NCBI GenBank assembly: GCA_948146395.1
Contig: OX411549.1
Span: 30,588,693 to 30,652,692, forward strand
From: Fragum whitleyi
Lineage: Eukaryota; Mollusca; Bivalvia; Cardiida; Cardiidae
Direction: 5' to 3'
DNA: 64,000 nt
The notes below the pieces were generated by a model that was given only the letters and a program-made list of their open reading frames with translations, did not search any database and was not told the DNA's origin. Below, one piece after another: positions 47,254 to 57,192 of the stretch (the first letter of the stretch is position 1; every line of letters starts with the position of its first letter). Made by a program: the position numbers and the translations under genes.

Positions 47254-48847
47254 TACGTGTCTGTCCATTATTTAATTTCATTTTATTTTTTAAAGATTTA
47301 ACATAAAGTGAAAGACCCGACAAAATATTGCCGCAAAAGAATGAATTGCTTTAGGTAATCACGATAATACTAATTCTCTCCCCAATTAATACGTTCATTA
47401 CGGCCTTATCGAGTAGCTGACTCATTGATAAAAAACTTCTACTTTATATACAATACAATAGATAGTATTTAATCAGCGTGACTAATTACCTTTCGATAAA
47501 TATATTATGTACGACGTTATGTCCCTTATCTAACAAACAAATCCAAAAGTGCCCATTTATCCCGGGAGCGGCGTTAACCCCCATCCCTGATCCCATTGTT
47601 TTGACCAGGAATCCATAATAAGGTGCGGCAGTCGCCGCGATATAACTGAAAGATTTTTGAAAAGCGCATTAAACCCTCCCTGATTCCAGTGATTCGTCCA
47701 GAAATATATGATGAGAAGCGGCAGTCGCCACGATGAAACTGAAAGATTGTTAAAAGTGGGGTTAACCTCTCCCGATTTCCTTGTTTCATTCAGAAATATA
47801 TGGTTAGAAGCGGCAGTCGCCAAGATGAAACTGAAAGATTGTTAAAAGCGGCGTTAAACCCCTTCCGATTTCCTTGTTTCATTCAGAAATATATGGTTAG
47901 AAGCGGCAGTTGCCGCGATGAAACTGAAAGATTGTTAAAAGCGGCGTTAAACCCCTCCCGATTTCCTTGTTTCATTCAGAAATATATGGTTAGGATCGAC
48001 AGTCGTCGCACTGTAACTGAAAAGTTGTTAATAGCGGCGTTAAACCCGTCTCGATTTCCTTGTTTCACTCAGAAATATATGGTTAGGATCGACAGTCGTC
48101 GCACTGTAACTGAAAAGTTGTTGAAATCGATATTAAACCCCCCTGATCCCCGCCCGGGAACCCGTGGTTGTGTGCGGCAGATGCCGCGATGTAACTAAAC
48201 AATTGTTAAAAGCGGGGTTAAACCCTCCCTGATTCCAGTCCAAGAACCCTTGATTAGGTGCGACAGACAATGCGATATAACTGAAAAATTGTTGAAACCC
48301 CCCATACAAACAAATCCGAAAGTGCCCATTAACCCCTTTATAGATAATTGGGTCGTGTGCGGTGAAGTGTATTGTGATAAGGGCGATGACCTCTTAATTG
48401 CATTCCTTCTATTCAGGGCCACTTGAGTAAATTGAAAGCCCTTGAATTGAAGTGACCCTTTCGCCGATTATCCGCAGGTGATTTATTTTGATAGGAGTTT
48501 TCAACAATTTTAAACCCATATCGATGCAACTAGTACACATAAACATGTATTTTTGTTACGTTGAATGTACAAAATAACGCGTTTCATACTACCTTATAGA
48601 CCCTCCAAAAGGGATAAGGTCGCGTGACGTTGTAAATCTAGGTGAATCACGGTCACTCCTTGGTTACGTTAATTGACTCACGTTGACGTGACCCATTGTT
48701 TACGGTCTCGGTGCGTTACTCCATTGTTATGTAAGGTGATTCTTGCTGACGTCATCCATTGTTACGTTGATCACGTGACCTTATTGTTTCCGGCCTCGGC
48801 ACCTCGGCCTCGGCACGAGTCTGCGAAAAATGTTTTTCTATACTACT
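47253..48847. repeat. Right terminal inverted repeat with tandem satellite
   Basis: It holds about eight units of a 90-bp tandem repeat between 47600 and 48300. Each unit contains 'AAGCGGCAGTCGCCGCGATG', 'AACTGAAAGATTGTT' and 'AAAGCGGCGTTAAACCCC', and most also contain 'CAGAAATATATGGTTAG'. The same words make up the 3' tail of the SINE family in this window. Apparent 70-132-codon open frames across the array are repeat artefacts. Confidence 0.93.
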
Positions 48848-48853
48848 AATAAC

Positions 48854-51656
48854 GTCATTTTGACACGTAAGGGCTTCTTTAGCTCTTTATGGGCAAGGTC
48901 CTACCTTAAGGCTATCGGACACAATCCGAAACTTTAACTTGATTTAGCAAAAATATCACCTCCCTTTAAATGAAAATTATCCCTTTCGTTATTTTTTGTA
49001 TCAAAGATTCATGCGTTTTGGTAGTTTCTTGTTATGTTGTTTGAAATTGTATTACAATAAAATGATTTTTTTTCTGCTGAGGTTAAAATTATTCGGTTAT
49101 AAAATTGCAAACTCTTTTGAAAATTGTGTAATATTGATTCAGGGCAATTTTTCCTTTTCAATATTACAAGTACTTGTTCCGACTGGAACATTGGAATAGA
49201 ATTTGGTAGGTAACAATGCCACAGAAGCTTAAATGACGAACGTTTATTTCTTTCATAGCTGGCGTTTTGAAAAATCGGGATATTTTGTTGGAAAGTGAGA
49301 AAAATATTGCTACAAGCAATGTTTCCCTCTCTTTCAATGTTAAAACCTGACTTTTCTCTGCAATTGCATTATTTTTCAACTGTCTTTTGTCATTTGATTC
49401 TTTTTTTCTAGAAGATTCAACAAATGAGACTTAGATATTTAGTTTGACTTGGCCGCTTAAAAATTGTTGCCTGAATTGTTGCATCATCTTATGACTGATT
49501 TACGTTATGATTGGGCTGCTTATAAATATATTTTGTCTTGCATATGTATTTACTTGGTAAAAGTATGATAGAAGAAGCTCCCTTCCTTCTCAGTAATTAT
49601 TTCACGTGTAGAAATCGAAATTTTATTTTGTCTTGTAAGGAAAGAAGAGCCTAAAAGGAATAAGACTTCATCTAACCCACCCATCCCCCTAAATTGCCTC
49701 CTACGTGCCTGGATTATCAGTATTTGAAACTTAAATAGCAGTTACATAAATATCAATGAAAAACATGTTTTGTATTACAGCAAATTTAATTATATTCTTG
49801 TCTTATGGATACATATGTACAGAATACGAAAAAAGGTGAGCGACTGAATTTGAATGGTTGGTGGTTTGATGGTAACCAGAGTGGCCTGGATATACCTACT
49901 TTATCCTACCTTAAGCCCTTTGCTAATTCATCTGATGTCAAACTAATTTTCTATCTTATTATTTCAACTATATTTAATGTACGAGTATTTTTTGTCTTGA
50001 TTTTAAAATAAAAATTAGATTTCGGTGAATAAAAGAGTATTTTTTCGAGAACGTTTTTTTCCTGCAATTTCGCCTTGTAAGTGTTACTTACCAACTATTT
50101 TACAATTCCTTGTATTCAATGAATCATGTGTACCAACTCACATTGAAGTGTATAATACAGCTTATCATCGTCCTTTTCTTGGCATTTTGAAAGAAAAAAT
50201 AGTATTTCCAAAAATTCCCATTTTCTCCGAAAAATGCATGGAAAGCTATGCTGATTTTTTTGGTCACATTATCGGAAAGGTACACTGTTCGAAATATATA
50301 TTTATTTGATAAAAATTGGAACAAGTGCAGAATGGTGTCGGGCTACCTTAATGATGTTCAAATATTGATGAAAAAATCAATATTTTTCTAGTCTTATCGC
50401 GGTTAGCGAGTTGATTGCTATGCCGGAACTTACCTACACGTCAGATCAAACAAAGATTAAAACGATTCAACAGAGGATCTTCTTTGTATGGTTATAGCTA
50501 AACGCAGTTAAGACAAGTAAACTCCTCCCTTGCTCTTAAATCATATTTACTTTATTGCGTTTTTAAAGTCGCTCAGTATATAGGTAGAATAGTCGTCAAT
50601 TAATTTAGAACCCGAAAAATTTTGACCATCAACTTGACATCGATTTGTAATTCATAGATTTGAGACAAATCGTGTCGATTAATTTTTAAATCCACAATTA
50701 AAAGAGGTTGACACGCTTCAGACAAGCTTTATTTCGTCATTTGACCTCTGACTTTAATCTTTTTGAAATCTCAAAATTTATTTCACATTAATGTAGCTGA
50801 TAGAGAATACACTGGCCAAGCTATATTGAAGGCATTCTATAAATGTTTATAAATGAATGTAGGAGCTTTGCTTTAGATAAACTTGGTCTTCCAATTTAGC
50901 CCCTTCCCGTGGTTTGGACACTTTATAGGACTTTTGTTCACATGACATATATCTACCTATTATGGAGAAAATGGCACACCAAATAACTTTAACATCCATT
51001 CATACATTAGAGCATTACTCCGAAAAAGATCGATCTTTTTTAAATTTGACATTGAGCTGGGACCTTATACTTAGAGCTATCATAAAATTTCTTTCTACTT
51101 GCCTTTTTTTTACGATGAAGAACAATAGGGCCCACCTATTTTGAAATGTACCCATAAATATAGGAGTAATGCTAGTGACAATTTCGGGAAGCCTTGTCAT
51201 AAGAACAACTAAACCTCGCTCAACACGAACGGGCTCGACAATAATCATATTTTTTGAAGAAAAAAAATGTCTTATGGATTATAGAAGTATAAGGCATTTA
51301 TCGCATCTAATTGCAAAAGTTTTTGCTTTGTTCCTGAGACGTTTGTGATAGTGTTATCTTAAAAAAGTGCATAGGCGTATCTAGGACCTTGGATTTTTAT
51401 ACGCACGCAGATATGCGACAACCAAAGTTTATATAGGATAAAGGCGAAATGAGAACTGTGACAAAAGATGAATGCCCCCCGTCCGCTCCCTTTTTATGAT
51501 TTCAGCGTTGGCGAATTATCAAAACATCGTAACTACAGCTTGAATAAGCTGTAGTTTCGATGGTCCGATCATTCATCAACAATATTGTGTAAATTGCATA
51601 ATGGGAGTTATGCCCTTGGAGTGTATTGGCATCCTTATTTCGAAACTTTCTTACAG
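48854..51656. other. No confident exon; upstream flank of the CARD exons
   Basis: The open frames at 49805-50011 and 50025-50309 have no recognisable motif and no good splice borders. A stem-loop with arms AACTACAGCTT / AAGCTGTAGTT lies at about 51531-51557. An upstream exon with the initiator Met of the CARD protein should exist but could not be identified here. Confidence 0.35.
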
Positions 51657-51846
51657 AACTTGGACTCGAGAACCACAGATGGGGTACTTCCAAGCGACAG
51701 TTCACAAAACGAGGATGATATACGAGCACCTTCCCCATGTCTTGGTCCCAGACAAATTCGATTATCATTGAGAATTAAACAACACAGGGCCTTAATTGAG
51801 ACGATCATAGACGTAGAGGAAGTCATTCCATACCTACCTTTCATTG
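51657..51846 (+). CDS. Tandem-CARD protein, exon a (linker and first half of CARD1)
   Basis: The acceptor is ACTTTCTTACAG|AAC and the donor ATTG|GTAAGC, giving 190 nt, phase 0 in and 1 nt out. It encodes a polar linker (about residues 1-32, 'SSQNEDDIRAPSPCLGP') and the first CARD helices ('RIKQHRALIETI', 'VEEVIPYLPFI'). CARDs are six-helix death-fold domains used for assembly of signalling filaments. No Met suitable as start is present, so at least one upstream exon is missing. The split codon G|AT joins it precisely to the exon at 53136. CARD identity rests on the full domain assembled with the next two exons. Confidence 0.78.
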
Positions 51847-53135
51847 GTAAGCTTAAACAATTATCTTGTTGTTATAAAAAGTTGACTTAAATTAGCCAAT
51901 TTTTCATAAATTTTAAACAGTTTTTGTCGCAGAAATTAAGCACAAGCAGTCAGTGTAGGTAAAGATCAGATTGAATGTCTGTGCAGGCAGCTATCTGTCT
52001 TTACAGTCTGCAAAAGCTTTGCGTACATAAGGTACATTTAGTAACAACTTGAAATTGACTGTCGCTCCGATCAAAGCCGTTCTGAATCGCACATTAAACG
52101 CTCTATTCATCAATTCCAAACACTCACTCAAATCGATCAAAAACGCTCCGAAATCGAAATCGTTCAAGAACATCAATATTTAATTCAATTCGACCAAATT
52201 ATTTTTCTTGCGTGGTTGTTATCTTTTGTTTTGGACCGTCCAATAGGCGTAAGACTTGCATAATATTCCATTTGACGTAATTCACGTCACATGTCAAATT
52301 TTCGTGCCTCTAACGCCTTCATTCTTTAAGATATTACAATTTTAGTGAAACGATCTAGTTTTTTTGTTACATCTGACAGCGTCATTTCTGGTGTATATAA
52401 TTCGTTCTTTTGACTATAATTACTTTTCTATGATATAAAATTAATTTCAGACGAAGTAGAATAATCCACTCTCAAAGATGTTTCAATTGATACTAAATTT
52501 ATATGTGTGAATACATGTCAGGAGCGAATATGATTATTTCATATTTTTGCCTATCGCCCTTTTGACGTGACCGGCAACGTTTGCCGTTACGTCTAATCTT
52601 TTAACGGGAGGTAATGAATATCGCTCATTTTGTTCATCTTGAACAAAATTAGCGATATTGGATTACCTTCTTTTAATTTCACTCAAAACTCGCTCTACAC
52701 ACTTCAACTTCGTTCCAAAAATCATTCCAAAATCATTCATCTGGTCAGTTTCACGATGTTCTTCAATATATATGCCATGGACATGAGGAGAAAGGTTAAC
52801 CTGTGTAAGATTTCACTGGATTTAACTATATGATGGTCATTCATTGATTCATTTAAAGGTTTGGGAGAGAATGCACATTTAAGGATAAAACCATTCTTTC
52901 ACGAAAAGAATATCTTATTAAGGATTTGGATAGCTTTTAAAAATATTTTCAAATAGTCCAGGTACATATTTTTTTTCATATCACATATAACAAAAGGGGA
53001 AAAGGAGATGAAAATTAGAGAAAAATATTTACCCATACCTATTGCATTAAATACTTAAAACATATACAGTCCTTAATAAATAAATATTGAGCGTGAATTA
53101 AAAAGATGTGACATTATAAGAATTAAACTTTTCAG
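51847..53135 (+). other. Intron of the tandem-CARD gene with dispersed repeat
   Basis: About 51950-52850 is a diverged copy of a repeat also seen at 57960-58500 (shared 'ACTCACTCAA', 'CAATTTCACGATG'-like and 'CATTCCAAAA' phrases). A hairpin 'AATATCGCTCATTTTGTTC' / inverse is centred near 52640. Confidence 0.55.
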
Positions 53136-53264
53136 ATGATAGACAAATAACGTCAAATAGAAACATCTCTCCAAATCACAGAGTACAGTTACTATTGGAA
53201 GCTATAGAGAAGATAACAATATCGTCGAAATGGGAAGTATTTCTAGATGCATTGAGACAGTCTA
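53136..53264 (+). CDS. Tandem-CARD protein, exon b (second half of CARD1)
   Basis: The acceptor AAACTTTTCAG|ATG and donor CAGTCTA|GTAAGT bound 129 nt (2 nt in, 1 nt out). It encodes 'RVQLLLEAIEKI' and 'KWEVFLDALRQS'. The last phrase is the helix-5/6 signature of RIG-I-like receptor CARDs, where 'W..FLDAL...GY' is typical (family knowledge). The split of CARD1 between two exons and the Tyr-Pro-Tyr that opens the next exon fit that layout. Confidence 0.86.
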
Positions 53265-53567
53265 GTAAGTTACTATCGTAGCTGAGGAATCAAAACCTCG
53301 TAACTACAGCTTGAGTAAGCTGGAATAATGAGGTTTTGCTTACCCATCGACATTACATTCTTTTTCTTTGATGCATCGATCACACTTATCCACGAGAATA
53401 CGCTTACGAACCAAACGTACATTCCGCCTTTATCATTAAATAACATTTTATGCATTCGTAAAATCGATTTTAAATTAGCAGTCAAATGTATAGTGATGTC
53501 AAAAATGTCTAACACAATAGTTTTGGGAAAATACCTTGCTTATGTAGATTCAACTACCTCAAGGTAA

Positions 53568-53823
53568 AGTCGCCGTCATAGCGCAGTTGGTAGCGCGTCG
53601 GACTGTCAATCCCCGACAGCGGCACTCATTCTTTCCGACTACTTGTCTCTCACCAATGGGTCGATAATCGTAGACCTATGTAAGATAGCAGCTGGAGTCT
53701 AGGAAAGAATGTTATTGTAGTACTGGTGTGAGAAATTCCAGGAATCCATTGTTAGGTTCTCAAGCCGCCGCGATATAACTGAAACAAATGTTGAAAGCGG
53801 CGTAAAACCCCATTCAAATAAAA
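53568..53823 (+). mobile_element. SINE family 1 with tRNA-Asp-like head, inside CARD gene intron
   Basis: Head with box A 'TAGCGCAGTTGGTAGCGCG' and anticodon loop CTGTCAA (GUC, Asp). Most of box B is deleted between 'GTCAATC' and 'CCCGAC'. Body and tail are complete. A perfect 12-bp target duplication ACCTCAAGGTAA is at 53556-53567 and 53824-53835. Confidence 0.95.
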
Positions 53824-54416
53824 ACCTCAAGGTAACTCGTTTGAGATCTCGATGATGCGATAGGTATAAGAATACTTCCAATACATGTAATGTGATGCCT
53901 CAGATTGATTATACAATAATCTAATGGTTGTAAAACCGAAATCAGTCACGTGACAATTTCACGAAAGTTTAGATGACCCAAGATAGCACGCCGTAAATAC
54001 GAAAATAAAATTCCGCCGTATGAAATTGTCAGTCTTGTCTTGCAACAATGCATGCTGGAGTAAGATATATAATGATTCAACTAGTCGTGTTTTAATTTCA
54101 TTAATTATATCATTTCAATTTACATTGAGGTTTACAAGCTATCATCATCGATGCTTTCAAGCAATTAAAAAAATGGTAAAATTGCTTGCCTAGTTCTGCC
54201 GAGACGGTTTCGGCAAATGCTAAGCTCTTGTCTGTCCAGCTTTAATTTTGCAGTGTGTTTGTGTGTGTGTGGGGGGGGGGGCGATGTTAAGACACTGTAT
54301 GTGAATACAAAAATGCGATAAAACTAAATTCAACTAATGCAGTTATACTTTGCGTTTTCCTAATGAACGGAGTGAAACGAAACGTTTGCAAATGTGTTTA
54401 CTTTTCACGTTTTCAG

Positions 54417-54770
54417 AATACCCATACCTCTTAGAGAAAATAACCGGAGAAAATACCGATGACTATTCGCATTTTCAAACAATATTGAGACAAGCTTCGC
54501 CTCTTCTAATTGACAGAGTGCTTGTATCGGAGGTTCTTGGTCATTTGTTTCAAAGTGGTGTTTTAGAACGTCAAGACGTCGAGCGTATACAAGCAGAAGA
54601 GAGAAATCATGGAAAATCATCTGCGTGCTTTGTTATGATCAACATGATACCCAGACGTAAGCAAAACTGGTACGACATCCTAAAAGAAGTACCGCGAGAG
54701 ACCAATAAAACAGATGTAGTTGACGCCATGAAAGAGTTTGAACTCAATGTTGCAATAAAAGAATCAAAAG
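54417..54770 (+). CDS. Tandem-CARD protein, exon c (CARD2)
   Basis: The acceptor TTCACGTTTTCAG|AAT and donor TCAAAAG|GTAATG bound 354 nt (2 nt in, 1 nt out; residues 107-224 of the visible protein). After 'YPYLLEKITGE', which ends CARD1, a second CARD covers about residues 124-213. It has 'ILRQASPLLIDRVLVSEVL', 'LFQSGVLERQDVERI', 'MINMIPRRKQNWYDIL' and 'DVVDAMKEFE'. The order of helices and the 'I..R...NWY..L' signature fit CARDs of RIG-I/MDA5-like receptors. No stop or frameshift is present. The domain would act in the cytosol as an oligomerisation module. Confidence 0.92.
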
Positions 54771-55748
54771 GTAATGAAAAACGTGAAGTGTGTGGCAAAG
54801 AAGTGTTTCTGAAGTAAAAGAAAAACACAAACAAAGAGGAAAGTTATATTTATAATAAGTTCGTGAAATATTCTTACATTATTGCTTCTCACTTTTTTTC
54901 TATTAAAGTCGTCTCCTTCCTTTAATTCTTACGATTTCAAACAGTAACGATAATATAAAAAGTTTTGAAAGAATTTACCTTTTGGACGAGGATATAAGAA
55001 ATGATCGTTTGGCGAAAATGTATAGCTAATTAGAGTAGGACGCTATAATCTTATACGTATCTGTTCCAAATTCTGGGATTACTTCAAATTATTAGTTAAA
55101 CAGTGCACAACGTCCTCAATGTGAGTTGGAATTGAATAACGTCGTCGTTCGTCAATCATTAAAGTTTTTAACATTTTAGATTCCACAATTATGGGAAAAG
55201 AGGTTTAAATGAATTAGTTCTTATTTACTCTTTTGGTGGCCTTATTTCATGAAAGTTGGTCAGAATGTTTGTCAGGTCATAATGATGAAGCCTATTGAAA
55301 TCTTATTTGGAAGGATCCATTTTCAATTACCGGAAAAGGGGTCTTAATGATAATTGTATCATCCCACACGTAAAAATGAGCTTTCGTTACATAATCTTTA
55401 TTGTGCCCTAGGGGCCATGTTTTTTCAATTTTTTCCGTGTCAAAACCTGTTTTATGAAAGGATTAAATCTTGCATAGGTATTATAAGACTTTAATAAGAC
55501 TCCACTCATGACTTTAGATGAAAGTATGGCATACAATGGTCAATAAAGTATCTTTATATGCTTTTCTCTTAGGGAGAAGTCAATAAGACGAAGTGAGCGA
55601 TATGGGACCATAATCGTTCTTTGTTAGTTTACTACCGTATGCAATTTGATGATATTAAACTTCAATTTCAATTCTAATTCTTAATTGTAATTATTCATTT
55701 ACATTCGTTTTGATAGTTCATATTTAAGTTGTTTGAGCCATTTTTCAG
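54771..55748 (+). other. Intron of the tandem-CARD gene
   Basis: Donor GTAATG and acceptor TTTTTCAG. It holds a fragment of the 'GAAAGTTGGTCAGAATGTTTGT' repeat type (broken for length) seen in 32.9-33.4 kb, but no complete element. Confidence 0.6.
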
Positions 55749-55988
55749 CGATCCATGAAAGTTCAAAAAATAATTTCACTCCGAAACAAGGGGAAAAAGA
55801 AGAAGATGAGATGAAAGATTACGACAAACTTTTAATAACTGACATATACAGCGAACCCAACTCAGACGAATCTCGGCTATGGAAAATCCGACAGGAATTA
55901 CGAAATACAGTACATAATATGAAGGACAAGAAAATAATAACAGAAAGAGAAAAGAACCTTCTCCAAGACATAAGCAGTATACCACACG
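55749..55988 (+). CDS. Tandem-CARD protein, exon d (charged linker)
   Basis: The acceptor GAGCCATTTTTCAG and donor CACACG|GTAAGG bound 240 nt (2 nt in, 1 nt out). It encodes residues 225-304: an acidic/basic low-complexity stretch ('GEKEEDEMKDYDKL') and a predicted amphipathic helical part ('LWKIRQELRNTVHNMKDKK'). In RIG-I-like receptors this position is followed by a DExH helicase, but no helicase motif (GKT, DECH) is present. Domain unknown. Confidence 0.83.
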
Positions 55989-56528
55989 GTAAGGGCATCG
56001 TGCTTTAAGAGAGTATTTGACACATTAAGATGTAATTATGGGTCATAAATCAAACAAAGAAAAAGAAAATTATGTGCAGTTTCTTAAAGCATTCATGTTT
56101 TCTTGTAGAGATTTGTAGATTTTATTATGATGATTCTCTGCCGAGTCATGTTGGTTTCACATGGCCGCGACCAAATAACATTCATATTTTAAGGCGCTAA
56201 CATGCTAATCTAGCAATTATTTTTCATTGCTCAAAATTAATGAAACCTTTTAAACTTAAAAAATCAGAGGAAACTGATTCTGGATATGATCATGAATAAA
56301 AAAATAGACTGCCTCATATCATTTCATGTTATCAGACAGGTGATATCGGGTCAATACAGGCATCGTTACGCGATAAATACTATTAATTAATGGTGTATAA
56401 GAAAGTTGTCACTGTGCGCTATTTTTGTCAAACCCCATCCGAGTCGTCTTTGACCATATACTACTTGCACTTTAGAAATAGCTAATTTGCAATTCCTTGA
56501 TTTTTCGGAGGTATAACCCTTTATTTTT

Positions 56529-56802
56529 CGTCTGGCTCGTTAGCCGAGTCGTAAGCGTGCTCAACTCGTAATCTAGTGGTTGCGGGTTCGAGCTCCTTCG
56601 GAGGCGGGTAGTGTATTTGGGCATGACACTTTACAGACAAGGCTCCATTCCACTCAGCAGTAAAAGTTGGTAGCAGTGGTTAGAAACCATTGCCTCTCTC
56701 TATGTGCACAATAAGATCTAGAAGGAGTTAGGACCACCATGGAAATAAGAGTCATTAGACCCTTTATCGTATTATCCTCGAGTAAAAATAAATAAAAAAA
56801 AT
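56529..56802 (+). mobile_element. SINE family 2, tRNA-derived
   Basis: The tRNA-like head 'GGCTCGTTAGCCGAGTCG' (box-A region), anticodon loop CTCGTAA (CGU, Thr) and box B 'GCGGGTTCGAGC' is followed by a body with 'GGGCATGACACTTTACAGAC' and 'CCACTCAGCAGTAAAAGTTGG', and an A-rich (AAATA)n tail. The body resembles the 'GGGCAAGACACTT ... CCACCCAGCTG' middle part known from several metazoan SINEs (recollection). It lies in the last CARD-gene intron, ending about 30 bp before the final exon. Confidence 0.78.
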
Positions 56803-56830
56803 TGTCCGATGGATCTTGGTTATTTTCCAG

Positions 56831-57192
56831 AGGTTATAGGCGTTGATGGGTGCAATGGGTGCAGAACCTCAAAGGATAAACTAATGAATACAAATGCATC
56901 CACTGGAGAACATCAACTTGGCTGCCAAATTAATACACAGCCTCAAACAAATGAGCAACAGATCCACGATGCGTTAAGAGGAATCGGCGAGATCAAAGAC
57001 CAACTAGCCAGAAATGAACAATCTCTTTCTGACTTAACAGAGTCTGTGAAAAATCAAAGAATAAGTGTCAGCATTGAATCATTCCCAACTTGCTCAAGAT
57101 ATATGTCGTCGGATTCAGCATTCTTTGGTAGCAGTTTTTCTGCCCCAGACCACACGAGTTGTTCCTTCAGCAGTATTATTACACATTTTTAA
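56831..57192 (+). CDS. Tandem-CARD protein, final exon e
   Basis: The acceptor GGTTATTTTCCAG is followed by 362 nt that open with 2 nt completing a Glu codon and end in TAA. It encodes residues 305-424. A Cys-containing start ('DGCNGCRTSKD') leads to a Gln/Thr-rich part, a short heptad region at about 346-379 ('IHDALRGIGEIKDQLARNEQ') that could form a coiled coil, and a Ser/Phe-rich tail. No transmembrane segment is present, so a MAVS-like tail-anchored design is not supported, and no helicase follows. The five exons total exactly 1275 nt in frame. Confidence 0.83.

Larger units (their letters stand above)
44080..48847. mobile_element. Maverick/Polinton-type element, internally deleted
   Basis: This 4.77-kb element has very long terminal inverted repeats (44080-45595 and 47253-48847), both starting 5'-AGTAGTATAGAAAAAC. 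It is flanked by a perfect 6-bp duplication AATAAC (44074-44079 and 48848-48853). 5'-AG ends, a 6-bp target duplication and long inverted repeats are the established marks of Mavericks/Polintons, which are normally 15-20 kb. Here polymerase, integrase, ATPase, protease and capsid genes are all absent; only a short centre with zinc-finger and small basic proteins remains. It is therefore a non-autonomous derivative. Confidence 0.82.

Noticed and set aside
44729..48198. Mirror-image open frames of 70-132 codons in both inverted repeat arms
   Set aside because: They read through the 90-bp tandem satellite; the period is a multiple of three, which keeps frames open by chance.
47600..48305. Regular repeat array that might suggest a CRISPR
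   Set aside because: Units are contiguous, about 90 bp, with no unique spacers, in a eukaryotic inverted repeat.
49805..50309. Open frames of 68 and 94 codons upstream of the CARD exons
   Set aside because: No recognisable motif and no reliable splice borders; probably chance frames in AT-rich DNA.
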